64,000 nt of DNA from Paracoccaceae bacterium (GCA_018222585.1 JAAFAB010000002.1:558001-622000); one strand, 5' to 3'; shown: positions 41,698 through 49,452, counted from the first letter of the stretch. The notes: generated from the sequence alone by a model not told the origin. A program made the numbers and translations.

Positions 41698-42000
41698 ATG
41701 CACACCCGGACTACCCCCACCCACCTGAAGCTTGTGACGCAAGGCGAGATCTTCGCCCGGCGTCCGTCCGACCTGCAAGCGAACTGGGCTGAAGCCAAGC
41801 GCCAGGCAGGCCAGCCGATCAGTCCCGAGCGCATGGCGCGCCTCTTGCCGGCCCACCTGACCGAGGCGATCGACGTCCCGCACGGCCACTCGGTCACCGA
41901 GCAGATCGCGCCCTACATGCGGCGCACCCAGCTCCGCGTCCGCGAGATCATCGCCACGCTGCCCGCCCGGGGAGGCGCTGGCGGAGGGGACGCGGCATGA
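41698..42000 (+). CDS. Hypothetical protein, first gene of rightward early operon (100 aa)
   Basis: The start at ATG 41698 has GGAGG seven bases upstream, giving MHTRTTPTHLKLVTQGEIFA. The product has a soluble N-terminal segment and a helical middle (SDLQANWAEAKRQAGQPISP). No domain recognised. It overlaps the next gene by 4 bases and lies just downstream of two repressor-operator-like sites, so it is expressed early or in lysogeny escape. Confidence 0.6.
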   Translation: MHTRTTPTHLKLVTQGEIFARRPSDLQANWAEAKRQAGQPISPERMARLLPAHLTEAIDVPHGHSVTEQIAPYMRRTQLRVREIIATLPARGGAGGGDAA

Positions 42001-42836
42001 TCGCGTGGAAGGACGGCCAGCCATTCTTTGAGAATGTGCGCCGCGAAGTCGGTCGCATCGCGCAGAACAAAGGTGAAAACGGCCTCGCCGACCAGGAGGG
42101 CGAGATCATCTCCAATGCGCTGTACAGCATCGTTTGGCTTGTCGCGGACGCTCAAGCCCGCCCGACCGGCAGGGGCCATGCACCGGGTACTGACGCGTTG
42201 AACCTGTTGCGCCAGTTCAACCGTGAGGCCGAGCAGCATCGCAGGTCGGCCTTGCGCGCACTCGCAGACTTCAATGCGGAGGCGGAAACCGGAAACACGA
42301 GCAGCCCTCACGCGCTCGATCAGGTCATGCGCGGTGAGAAATCGGTCAGCGAAGCCAGCGGTGCCGAAAACCCGATCCAGAATTCTGCCCTGCACCTGGC
42401 TGCCCACATCCTCCAGGAGCACTGGTTCCCGGCTGGCACTGCGCCCGACCCGATCCTGATCGACCACCTGAAGCTGGCCGACCTCAACGCGCACCCCGCC
42501 GAAATCGGCGTGGCACTGGCGCTGGAGACGCTGATCGAGGCGACCCGACCCACCCCATTTAAAAGCTCGAAAGGAGAACCCATGAGCACCGTTGACAGCA
42601 CCAGTAACGAGCGAACCACGAACAACGCCGTCCGGCACAAATACCGCGTCCTGACGGAAGACGAGAAGCAGGAGATGCAGGAGGTCAAGGACATGGGCGC
42701 CGCGTTCATCGCCAAGCTGCACCAGATCGGCGGCACTGACCCTGCCGGCGACCGCTTTGCCTCGCGCGACCTGTCGCTCGCGAACACCCACGCGGAAGAC
42801 GCCGTGATGCGCGCCGTGCGCCACATCACCGCCTGA
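41997..42836 (+). CDS. Two-part protein with C-terminal Acb2/Tad1-like sponge domain (279 aa)
   Basis: Residues 1-195 are a helical domain I do not recognise (MIAWKDGQPFFENVRREVGR; LHLAAHILQEHWFPAGTAPD). Residues 196-279 (RHKYRVLTEDEKQEMQEVKD, GAAFIAKLHQIGGTDP, AVMRAVRHITA) match the Acb2/Tad1 helical-hairpin family. Known members of this family bind cyclic oligonucleotides and so inhibit CBASS or Thoeris defence. A strong ribosome site sits before Met196, so a separate 84-residue product is also likely. This assignment is from memory of the family pattern and is not verified. Confidence 0.65.
   Translation: MIAWKDGQPFFENVRREVGRIAQNKGENGLADQEGEIISNALYSIVWLVADAQARPTGRGHAPGTDALNLLRQFNREAEQHRRSALRALADFNAEAETGNTSSPHALDQVMRGEKSVSEASGAENPIQNSALHLAAHILQEHWFPAGTAPDPILIDHLKLADLNAHPAEIGVALALETLIEATRPTPFKSSKGEPMSTVDSTSNERTTNNAVRHKYRVLTEDEKQEMQEVKDMGAAFIAKLHQIGGTDPAGDRFASRDLSLANTHAEDAVMRAVRHITA
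42571..42584 (+). promoter_or_regulatory. Internal ribosome site before the Acb2/Tad1-like domain
   Basis: AAGGAGAACCC followed by ATG 42582 is a near-ideal ribosome site, in frame with the upstream part of the gene. It implies that the sponge domain (42582-42836, 84 residues) is made alone as well as fused. It could also mean two once-separate genes have merged by loss of a stop. Confidence 0.55.
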
Positions 42837-42887
42837 ACCCAGCGGACCGGGTGTGCCCCGGTCCGCCGATGCGCCCGGAGATCCAAC

Positions 42888-43079
42888 ATGATCGACCACC
42901 TCGCTGACCGCTACAAGAAGTCGAACCAGCCCACGCCGCGCCCCCTGGCAGAGACCCTCGCCGAAGGCATGGCCTGGATCTTTGCCGCCGCCGCTGTCGC
43001 TGCCTTCACGGTCTACGCCGCATCCGATGCCGCCCGGCAGCATGTTGCGCCCGAGGCCCTCCTCGGTGGCCAGAGATGA
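42888..43079 (+). CDS. Small single-pass membrane protein (63 aa)
   Basis: GGAGATCC precedes the ATG. Residues 27-45 form a transmembrane helix (MAWIFAAAAVAAFTVYAA) between a charged N-terminus (MIDHLADRYKKSNQ) and a short C-terminus. It overlaps the next start by 4 bases. Small phage membrane proteins at this place are common; the role is unknown. Confidence 0.65.
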   Translation: MIDHLADRYKKSNQPTPRPLAETLAEGMAWIFAAAAVAAFTVYAASDAARQHVAPEALLGGQR

Positions 43080-43333
43080 CCGCGTTGCTGATCGACCCCG
43101 GAACGGTCCGTGAGCTGCTCGACCGCCTCGACGGCCTGACCGGAGATGCCCGGCGTGAGGTGGTCTTCACCGCGGCCATCGAGAGCGGCGGGATCTTCCA
43201 CGGTCCCGTCGCGGGCAACGCCGTCCTGCACCTGCATCGGATCCCGGTCACGGCCGAGACCGAGGAGGCCGCCATCGACGCCTGGATCGAGAAGGCTCGC
43301 AGCCTGACCGATCACTCCACCCCAGAGAACTGA
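43076..43333 (+). CDS. Hypothetical phage protein (85 aa)
   Basis: The product (MTALLIDPGTVRELLDRLDG, then AVLHLHRIPVTAETEEAAID) is a compact alpha/beta protein, coupled by an ATGA overlap to the membrane protein before it. No family recognised. Confidence 0.6.
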   Translation: MTALLIDPGTVRELLDRLDGLTGDARREVVFTAAIESGGIFHGPVAGNAVLHLHRIPVTAETEEAAIDAWIEKARSLTDHSTPEN

Positions 43334-43382
43334 AACCGCCGACCCACCAAGAATGGCGGGCAATGAAAGGAGGCCGACAGTG

Positions 43383-43805
43383 ATGGCCCACAAGAAGACC
43401 CCAGACAACACCACCAGGTCCGATCCGCACGACCCCTACAAGATGCGGACCTTGGAGCAGATCCTGACCCTCTTCGATGGGGGGACGTTCCTTGAGACCG
43501 TGATGAATGGGCACAAGGACCTCATGCATGACCTGAGCGATCACCTCTACACCCACGGTCAGAAGGGTTGTCAGGGCAGCATGACGATCACCATCGACTA
43601 CGCCGCCGGGAACGGCGGCGATGTCGGCATGGGGGCCCAAGTCACGTTCAAGCCCCCGAAGAAGCCCAAGAGCAGCGCCGCGGCCTTCATCAACTCCGCA
43701 GGCGAGCTGACGCTCTACAGCCCGATGATGGCGCGCATGCACCAGCCGATCCGCGACGTCACGGACCACGACCCGGAAACGGGCGAGATCCGAGACACCG
43801 ACTAA
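43383..43805 (+). CDS. Hypothetical protein upstream of the DUF2303 gene (140 aa)
   Basis: I start at ATG 43383 (MAHKKTPDNTTRSDP), with AAAGGAGG nine bases before. After a polar N-terminus the protein has a helix (TLEQILTLFDGGTFLETVMN) and a beta-rich middle (SMTITIDYAAGNGGD, AQVTFKPPKKPKSSAAAF). Its conserved pairing with the DUF2303 gene 22 bp downstream suggests a joint role in the early operon. No family named. Confidence 0.65.
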   Translation: MAHKKTPDNTTRSDPHDPYKMRTLEQILTLFDGGTFLETVMNGHKDLMHDLSDHLYTHGQKGCQGSMTITIDYAAGNGGDVGMGAQVTFKPPKKPKSSAAAFINSAGELTLYSPMMARMHQPIRDVTDHDPETGEIRDTD

Positions 43806-43827
43806 TCCAAGCCACAGGAGATCGAGA

Positions 43828-44823
43828 ATGACCACGACGCCGACCGTAACCCCGAATGTCGCTGAGACTGTCCGGGACATGATGAAAGAAGTCAGCGGCT
43901 TCGAGTATATCATCCAGGGTGAAGACGCCGACTTCACCACCGCCGAGCTGATCACGCTGCCGCAAGGCAGGAAGGTCGAGGACCTCACCTCGCTGCGCCG
44001 AAAGGCGGCCGAGTTCCTGAAGCCCGCTCGGCGCTCCGGAACAGCAAAGCTCGCTGACCTTGCGAGCCTGATCGGCTGGGCCAATCGCTTCAAAGGCAGC
44101 TCTTCGGTCCTCTACGCGAACCCGGACATGGCGGCGCCGAGCCTGACCTGCATCGCGGACTACCACGAGGAGGGGCCGAGCAACGCCAGCGATCCGGCTG
44201 GTGAGCCTACCGCGCGCCACTGCCATCATCGTGCGATCTACAACTTCCCCCTCTCGGACGAATGGAAGGCCTGGATGGCCATTGCGGGCGGGGCGCTCGA
44301 CAAGGACGAGATGGGGGAATTCATCGAGGCCAACGCCAAGGACATCCTCGATCCGACGCCCCCCATCCTCAGCCTTTCGGTCAGCGACAAGAATGAGCCC
44401 TGGGAGAACCGTCTGATCAAGACGGCGCAGCAGATCGAGGGCCGTTATGGTCAGCTCGCCCAGCTCCTTGCGATGTCCCGCCGCTTCCAGGTCTACGAAA
44501 CCAGCGATCTGACCGTGAAGACGAACCGCGACACTGGCGAGGCAGAGATCCAGTTCCTCAACGAACACAAGGACGCGGACGGGGCGCCCCTCAAGGTCCC
44601 GAACCTGATCATCATCGCGATCCCCGTCTTCCGCAACGGGGCGCTCTACCGGATGCCGGTGCGCTTCCGCTATCGCAAGTCCGGCGCCTCGGTGAAGTTC
44701 ACGCTCTCGCTCTACAATCCCGAGAAGTCCTTCCAGGCGGCGTTCGAGGAAGCGCTTGAACAGGCGAAGGCCGAGATCGAGCTGCCGCTGTTCCAGGGCG
44801 TCCCCGAAGCATCCAGCAACTGA
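43828..44823 (+). CDS. DUF2303 (YfdQ-like) family protein (331 aa)
   Basis: The sequence fits the DUF2303 family seen in many temperate phages: SGFEYIIQGEDADFTTAELI at the N-terminus, the helix EDLTSLRRKAAEFLKPARRS, a central FPLSDEWKAWMAIAGGAL stretch and ENRLIKTAQQIEGRYGQLAQ. Members lack a known biochemical function but are placed in early phage operons beside recombination or methylation genes, as here. Its ATG follows GGAGATCG. The cytosine methyltransferase gene is 62 bp downstream. Confidence 0.8.
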   Translation: MTTTPTVTPNVAETVRDMMKEVSGFEYIIQGEDADFTTAELITLPQGRKVEDLTSLRRKAAEFLKPARRSGTAKLADLASLIGWANRFKGSSSVLYANPDMAAPSLTCIADYHEEGPSNASDPAGEPTARHCHHRAIYNFPLSDEWKAWMAIAGGALDKDEMGEFIEANAKDILDPTPPILSLSVSDKNEPWENRLIKTAQQIEGRYGQLAQLLAMSRRFQVYETSDLTVKTNRDTGEAEIQFLNEHKDADGAPLKVPNLIIIAIPVFRNGALYRMPVRFRYRKSGASVKFTLSLYNPEKSFQAAFEEALEQAKAEIELPLFQGVPEASSN

Positions 44824-44885
44824 ACCACCGCGACACTGACCCGCCGCTCCGGCGGCGGGTCCCCAAGGCAGCTGAGGGCGCATTG

Positions 44886-47009
44886 ATGGACGGGAACTTT
44901 CTTGAATTTGATCTGGCAGTCGAGGAAGCCCCTGCGCCCCTCGGCCCGCCGCTCATCGTGGACAGCTTCGCCGGCGGCGGTGGTGCCTCGACCGGCATTG
45001 AGCTGGCCCTCGGGCGTGGCCCCGACATCGCCATCAACCACAACCCGGCCGCTCTGGCCCTGCACGCAGCGAACCACCCCGAGACCCTGCACCTGAGCGA
45101 GAACGTCTACCGCGTTGATCCACTCGACCACCTCGCCGGCCGCCATATCGGCCTGATGTGGTTCAGTCCCGACTGCCGCCACTTTTCCAAGGCGAAGGGC
45201 GGGGCGCCGGTGGCCCGCAATATCCGAGATCTCGCATGGGTCATCCCCGGCTGGATCGAGCGCATCCAGAAGAGCGGCGGCCAGGTGGACGTGGTCATCA
45301 TGGAGAACGTCGAGGAGTGGAAGACCTGGGGCCCCCTGATCGAGACCCCGCGCGGCCCGATGCCGTGCCCGCAACGCCGGGGCGAGACCTTCGACAAGTG
45401 GCGCAAGGCGATCCGTCGTCTTGGCGGTCGCATGGAGACGCGCGAGCTGCGCGCCTGCGACTACGGCGCCCCGACGATCCGCAAACGCCTCTTCGTCATC
45501 ATCCGCTTCGATGGCCAGCCCATCGTCTGGCCTGAGCCGACCCACGGGGCGCCAGAGGACGCGCGCGTCATCGCCGGTGAGCTGGCGCCCTGGCGCACGG
45601 CCGCCGAGTGCATCGACTGGTCGATCCCGTGCCCGTCGATCTTCGACAGCGCAGCGCAGATCCGCGAAAGCCTCGGCCTGCGCGCCATCCGCCCACTGGC
45701 CGACAACACGCTGGCCCGGATCGCCCGCGGCGTGGCCCGCTACGTGCTAGAGGCCGATGCGCCCTTCCTGGTCAATCTGACCCATGGCGGGCGCGTGGAG
45801 CCGGTGGACGAGCCGACCCGCACCATCACTGCCGCCCACCGTGGAGAGAAGGCCATCGTGGCGCCTAGCCTCATGTCCCTCAAGGGCACGGCCCGCCGCG
45901 ACACCGCTATCGACACGCCGCATCCGACGGTGCTTGCCGGTGGTGGTCATAGCGCCCTGCTGGCGCCCAGTCTCACCCGCTTCAACACCGGGGCGACGGG
46001 CGCCGACCTGCGCACCCCAGCCCCGACCATCACTGCCAACAGCTGGGTCAAGCGCCCCGGTGGCGCAGCGCCTCTCGGCGTTCTGGCTCCCTGCCTTGCC
46101 AGCATCGCCCATGGCGACAGCGGCGGTCGCCGGGAGTATCCCCTGACCGATCCCCTCGGCACGGTGACCGGGGCCGGCGTCCAGCACGCCGTTGTCGCCC
46201 CGGTGCTGACCTATGCCCAGCAGGGCGGACGCAACCGCGCGCCCGAGCTGCCGCTGCACACCGTCTGCGCCAGCACCAAGGATCAGAACGCGGTGCTGCT
46301 GCCGACCCTGATCCAGACCGGCTACGGTGAGCGCCCCGGCCAGGCGCCCCGCGCGCTCGATCTCGGCAGACCGCTCGGCACCGTGGTTGCCGGCGGGGCC
46401 AAGCATGCCACCGTTGCGGCCTTCATCGCCCAGCACAAAAACGACACTCGGCGAATTGGCGGGGTAAACCCTGGGCGGGCGGCTCAGGACCCGCTCGCGA
46501 CCATCACCAGCAGCGGCAGCCACCAGATGCCCGTCGCGGCCTTCTTCGCCAAGTACTACGGCACCGGAGATGGCGCCCGCACCGATGAGCCCTGCCACAC
46601 GATCACGGTCAAGGACCGCATGGCCCACATGCAGGCCGCCTTGCAGGCGCCGCCCTTTACCGAGGCACACGAGGCGCGCGCCCGCGAGGTGGCCGAGTTC
46701 CTGCGCTCGCATGGCGTCTGGGACGGTGGCGACCTGGTCACCCTCGACATCGCCGGCACCCGCTACGTCATCGCCGATATCGGCATGCGGATGCTCACCC
46801 CGCGCGAGCTCTTCACCGCGCAGGGTTTCCCCGCCGACTACGTGATCGAGGGCGTCTGGGAGCAGGAGCCGACCGGCGAATGGACCTGGCGCAGCTTCAC
46901 CAAGAACACGCAGGTCAGCTGCGTGGGGAATTCCGTCTGCCCGCCCGTCGCAGCGGCGGTGGTTGGGGCGAACTGCGGGCAGTTGGCTGAGAAGGAGGAA
47001 GTGGCATGA
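44886..47009 (+). CDS. C5 cytosine DNA methyltransferase with internal repeats (707 aa)
   Basis: C5-MTase motifs occur in order: I VDSFAGGGGAS (about residue 25), IV WFSPDCRHFS with the catalytic Cys in an SPDC variant (near 100), VI VIMENVEEW (near 140), VIII RKRLFVIIRF (near 200), IX LTPRELFTAQGF (near 640) and X VSCVGNSVCPPVA (near 680). Between VIII and IX, residues 307-570 hold about eight repeats with the pattern DxPxxTITAxxxHAxVAPxL (length about 30). This stretch is the target-recognition zone. It methylates phage and maybe host DNA, likely to evade restriction. Confidence 0.9.
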   Translation: MDGNFLEFDLAVEEAPAPLGPPLIVDSFAGGGGASTGIELALGRGPDIAINHNPAALALHAANHPETLHLSENVYRVDPLDHLAGRHIGLMWFSPDCRHFSKAKGGAPVARNIRDLAWVIPGWIERIQKSGGQVDVVIMENVEEWKTWGPLIETPRGPMPCPQRRGETFDKWRKAIRRLGGRMETRELRACDYGAPTIRKRLFVIIRFDGQPIVWPEPTHGAPEDARVIAGELAPWRTAAECIDWSIPCPSIFDSAAQIRESLGLRAIRPLADNTLARIARGVARYVLEADAPFLVNLTHGGRVEPVDEPTRTITAAHRGEKAIVAPSLMSLKGTARRDTAIDTPHPTVLAGGGHSALLAPSLTRFNTGATGADLRTPAPTITANSWVKRPGGAAPLGVLAPCLASIAHGDSGGRREYPLTDPLGTVTGAGVQHAVVAPVLTYAQQGGRNRAPELPLHTVCASTKDQNAVLLPTLIQTGYGERPGQAPRALDLGRPLGTVVAGGAKHATVAAFIAQHKNDTRRIGGVNPGRAAQDPLATITSSGSHQMPVAAFFAKYYGTGDGARTDEPCHTITVKDRMAHMQAALQAPPFTEAHEARAREVAEFLRSHGVWDGGDLVTLDIAGTRYVIADIGMRMLTPRELFTAQGFPADYVIEGVWEQEPTGEWTWRSFTKNTQVSCVGNSVCPPVAAAVVGANCGQLAEKEEVA

Positions 47010-47326
47010 CCGACCGGATGATGTGGGCAGTCGGCCCTGACGACGGCGAAGGCTGGGAAGCGATCAACGCCCAGACCGAGGCAGGCGCCCGGGCGCAATG
47101 GGCGGAGCAGAACGGCGAGGATGAGTTGCCCGACTGGGTTGTCGCGTTGCGCCAGGAGGCCTGGGACGAACTGCCCGAGATCACCGGCGCTGATTGGCTC
47201 CGGGCTGGCCTGGGACACACCTGCGTCGAGTGCCAGGAACTCGCCTACCTGGCGTTTGGCGCGCGGATCATCGACGGCCAGCCGATCTGCGGCGAGTGCC
47301 TCAAGGAACAGGGAGAGATCGCATGA
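47006..47326 (+). CDS. Small zinc-binding phage protein (106 aa)
   Basis: The gene overlaps the methyltransferase stop by 4 bases. The C-terminal half has two CxxC pairs (CVEC near residue 73 and CGEC near 97), a zinc ribbon. The N-terminus is acidic with WEAINAQTEAGARAQWAEQN. No family assigned; it may accompany the methyltransferase. Confidence 0.65.
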   Translation: MTDRMMWAVGPDDGEGWEAINAQTEAGARAQWAEQNGEDELPDWVVALRQEAWDELPEITGADWLRAGLGHTCVECQELAYLAFGARIIDGQPICGECLKEQGEIA

Positions 47327-47484
47327 GCGCGCTGAACCCCGATGAACTTGCCGGCGCTCGCGCGCATGCGCTCCAGCGCGCTCGTGAAGCCAGAGAACCC
47401 GCCCTGCGGATCTTCTTCACCGCAGCAGCTGAGGTGCTGGGAGATGCCCTGAAACGCCAGGAAGAGGAGGCCGTCGATGCGTGA
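47323..47484 (+). CDS. Tiny phage protein (53 aa)
   Basis: The start ATG 47323 overlaps the previous stop in ATGA. The product MSALNPDELAGARAHALQRA ends in a helical acidic tail. Too small to assign. Confidence 0.55.
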   Translation: MSALNPDELAGARAHALQRAREAREPALRIFFTAAAEVLGDALKRQEEEAVDA

Positions 47485-47638
47485 TCATGCACCCGGGCCC
47501 GAGAGCACCGCGCAGAGCCGCCCGGGCTCCAGCCGTCACTTCCCCTATGGCGCCGGAATGATCCTTGCGGTGGTCGCCTGGGGTCTTCTTCTAGTCGGCA
47601 TCGTTGCAGGCGTCACGCTCGAAAGGTGGGTGCTGTGA
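47477..47638 (+). CDS. Tiny membrane protein (53 aa)
   Basis: Starting at ATG 47477, in overlap with the previous gene by 8 bases, it has one transmembrane helix near residues 27-47 (MILAVVAWGLLLVGIVAGVT). Its stop TGA shares a base with the next ATG (TGATG). Function unknown. Confidence 0.55.
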   Translation: MRDHAPGPESTAQSRPGSSRHFPYGAGMILAVVAWGLLLVGIVAGVTLERWVL

Positions 47639-47805
47639 TGGCTATCCAGACAGAGGCTACGCGAGGCGGCACCCCGACGGGGGCCGAGAAACTCGCAACA
47701 GACCTGAGTGCCCGCCTCGCAGGCCCAATCGCTCGCGCAGTGATCCGGAGGCACCTTATCGCACTCAAGCGCCACCGGCGCGGAAAGAAGGGGACGCCAT
47801 GCTGA
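47638..47805 (+). CDS. Tiny phage protein with basic C-terminus (55 aa)
   Basis: ATG 47638 overlaps the upstream stop in TGATG. The product begins MAIQTEATRGGTPTG and ends in a basic helix (IRRHLIALKRHRRGKK), so nucleic-acid binding is possible. Coupled to the next gene by a 7-base overlap. Confidence 0.5.
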   Translation: MAIQTEATRGGTPTGAEKLATDLSARLAGPIARAVIRRHLIALKRHRRGKKGTPC

Positions 47806-48053
47806 GATCATCCGACGAAATTTCCGATGTGCTCGCCATGTCCTTCGTCAGCTTCATGACTCTGGCAAAGCACTCTCTTTCGCCAACCCAGACGAAGATC
47901 GCCACCGAGCGCGCAGGCAACTGCCTCTGGGCGCTCGGCATAGGCGAGCATTCGGGTTTCCAAGCCGTGGCGCCGGACCCGATTGGAGAAACCATCGACG
48001 GAGAGGCGACGCTCCTTGTCCAGTCCAGCCAATCCAAAAGGGGCGCGCCTTGA
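47799..48053 (+). CDS. Hypothetical phage protein (84 aa)
   Basis: ATG 47799 overlaps the preceding gene by 7 bases, and the sequence (MLRSSDEISDVLAMSFVSFM, AKHSLSPTQTKIATERAGNC) is a helical N-terminus followed by beta strands. I prefer this start to an upstream in-frame one that overlaps two other genes. No family. Confidence 0.55.
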   Translation: MLRSSDEISDVLAMSFVSFMTLAKHSLSPTQTKIATERAGNCLWALGIGEHSGFQAVAPDPIGETIDGEATLLVQSSQSKRGAP

Positions 48054-48105
48054 ATTATGACACCGGCAAGGATCTGACACCACCGCAGGAGAAGGAGGGC
48101 AGGGG

Positions 48106-48270
48106 ATGAGCAAGCCGCGTCCACTGAGCGCGCAGGCCCTGGCAACACTGATCCAGGGCGTGGAGGAGAAGGGCGTCACCGCCAAGGTGGTGACATCACG
48201 CGTGATCATTACGATCATGCCGCCGCCGAGCGTCGAGCCGGCCAACCCTGCGGACCTGATTGACCCATGA
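48106..48270 (+). CDS. Tiny protein coupled to the integrase (54 aa)
   Basis: ATG 48106 begins MSKPRPLSAQALATLIQGVE, and its stop overlaps the integrase start by 4 bases. There is a helix-then-strand pattern (SAQALATLIQGVEEKGVTAK). It could be an excisionase by position, but no helix-turn-helix is clear. Confidence 0.5.
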   Translation: MSKPRPLSAQALATLIQGVEEKGVTAKVVTSRVIITIMPPPSVEPANPADLIDP

Positions 48271-49301
48271 AACGAGATCTGCCCCCGTACATCTATCGCG
48301 ACAAGCGCGGCACGCTGTTTTTTGTGAAGCGCCCGCCTGGCGGTGGAAAGCCGACATGGGTCAAGCTGGAGACGCAGTTTCCCCCGGACGCAGCGGTGCC
48401 TTTCGCGCTCCACCAGGAGAGGGAGCGGCTTCTTTCCGCGCCCGCGCCGGTGGCTGGAGGCCAAGATCTCGCGGCGGTCCTACGGGCCTATCGGGTGCAT
48501 CAAAAGTACACGCGCAAGGCCTCCAGGACCCGGCAGGACTACGACAAGCACCTGGTCTACTTCGATGAGAAGATGGGGCACCTCTCGCCGTCAAACATCG
48601 AGCGGCGGCACGTCATCAAGTGGCTGGACGCCTGGGCCGCCAAGGAGACACCGCACCGCGCGAACTATCGGCTTCGCGTCCTGCGGATCGTGCTGGAGCA
48701 TGCGATAGACATGGGCCTGCTGCCGACCGGGGGAAACCCGGCGAAGGGCGTCAGCGAGCTGGAATACGACCGCATCGAGCGCCAGCCCTGGCCGGTCGAG
48801 ATGGTCGAGGCGTTCCGGGCCGCGGCTGACGGCGAGACGCTTCTGCTCTTCGAGGCGCTCCTGGCGCTCGGCCAGCGCATCGGCGATACGCGCCAGCTCA
48901 AATGGGCAGACTATGACGGAGAGGCCTTCCTGCTTCGCCAGGGCAAGACAAAGACGCGGCTTTACCTTCCCGTTCCGCCCGTCCTGAAGTCGATGCTTGA
49001 TGCCACGCCAAGGCGCGCGCTGTTCATCTTCCCCAACCAGGACCGCACCGGCCCGCTGTCCTATCGCGGCGCTCATGACCGGGTGATGAAGGTGCGCCGT
49101 GCCATCGGGGCAGAGGCCTATGACCTCCATTCGCTTCGCCACACCAAAGCTAGCGAGCTGGCGGAGGCCGGCCATGATGACGCGACAATCATGAGCATCA
49201 CGGGCCACAAAAGTGTCGCCGCCTTGCGGATCTACACCGACGCGGCGCGGCAGAAGGCGCGGGCGATGAGGGCGCAGGAACAGAACAAAAACGGGTCATG
49301 A
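48267..49301 (+). CDS. Tyrosine integrase of prophage 1 (344 aa)
   Basis: All catalytic residues are present: Arg204 (GQRIGD), His288 and Arg291 (LHSLRHT), His314 (TGHKS) and Tyr323 (RIYTDA), with His314 to Tyr323 spaced as in the family. The N-terminal part (residues 1-90) is the arm-binding and core-binding region. The C-terminus faces the tRNA-Cys gene, 77 bp away. It should recombine the 41-bp core that contains the tRNA-Cys 5' half, which is an unusual half for integrases. Confidence 0.9.
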   Translation: MKRDLPPYIYRDKRGTLFFVKRPPGGGKPTWVKLETQFPPDAAVPFALHQERERLLSAPAPVAGGQDLAAVLRAYRVHQKYTRKASRTRQDYDKHLVYFDEKMGHLSPSNIERRHVIKWLDAWAAKETPHRANYRLRVLRIVLEHAIDMGLLPTGGNPAKGVSELEYDRIERQPWPVEMVEAFRAAADGETLLLFEALLALGQRIGDTRQLKWADYDGEAFLLRQGKTKTRLYLPVPPVLKSMLDATPRRALFIFPNQDRTGPLSYRGAHDRVMKVRRAIGAEAYDLHSLRHTKASELAEAGHDDATIMSITGHKSVAALRIYTDAARQKARAMRAQEQNKNGS

Positions 49302-49330
49302 ATGTTAGGCAGATTGTTTGGCAGAGGCTC

Positions 49331-49359
49331 TTGCGGAAAACATCGCACCACGCTAAACG
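49331..49359 (+). promoter_or_regulatory. Candidate promoter supplied by prophage 1 for tRNA-Cys
   Basis: TTGCGG at 49331-49336 and TAAACG at 49354-49359, 17 bp apart, lie 19 bp upstream of the tRNA-Cys start. The region comes from the prophage, so if active it drives the restored tRNA gene. The -10 match is moderate. Confidence 0.4.
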
Positions 49360-49378
49360 CCTGAAACACACCACGGAT

Positions 49379-49419
49379 GGCGAGTTGGCGGAGTGGTGAC
49401 GCAGCGGATTGCAAATCCG
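49379..49419 (+). repeat. Right attachment core of prophage 1 (tRNA-Cys 5' half)
   Basis: These 41 bases are identical to 12184-12224 and form the right-hand core (attR) of prophage 1. The first base is the first base of the tRNA, and the last lies in the 3' strand of the anticodon stem. Confidence 0.85.
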
Positions 49420-49452
49420 TGTACACCGGTTCGATTCCGGTACTCGCCTCCA
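49406..49452 (+). repeat. Left attachment core of element 2 (tRNA-Cys 3' half)
   Basis: These 47 bases match 59958-60004 exactly, from the anticodon stem through the CCA end. They form the left-hand core of the second element. The two elements' cores overlap only in the 14-bp anticodon-arm sequence GGATTGCAAATCCG. Confidence 0.9.

Larger units (their letters stand above)
12184..49419. mobile_element. Prophage 1, lambda/HK97-type siphovirus, about 37 kb
   Basis: The element is bounded by 41-bp direct repeats of the tRNA-Cys 5' half, with a tyrosine integrase beside the right repeat. It holds every module of a tailed temperate phage: lysis, tail fibres, a lambda-type tail tip with NlpC peptidase, tape measure, HK97 connectors and capsid, terminase, replication, divergent cro/cI-type regulators, an early operon and an integrase. 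I see no interrupted essential gene, so it may be inducible. Its cargo includes a TA-like pair, a secreted moron, an Acb2/Tad1-like protein and a DNA methyltransferase. Confidence 0.9.
49379..49452 (+). tRNA. tRNA-Cys (anticodon GCA)
   Basis: A 74-base intact tRNA: acceptor arm GGCGAGT paired with ACTCGCC, anticodon arm with loop TTGCAAA (GCA anticodon) and stem GCGGA/TCCGT, T-arm with GGTTCGATTCC, and encoded CCA at 49450-49452. The 5' half was supplied by prophage 1 and the 3' half by the second element or the original gene. Both joints rebuild the native sequence, so it remains functional. Confidence 0.95.

Noticed and set aside
48050-48109. TTG-started 19-codon frame overlapping two genes
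   Set aside because: Very short, with only an overlap pattern to support it.
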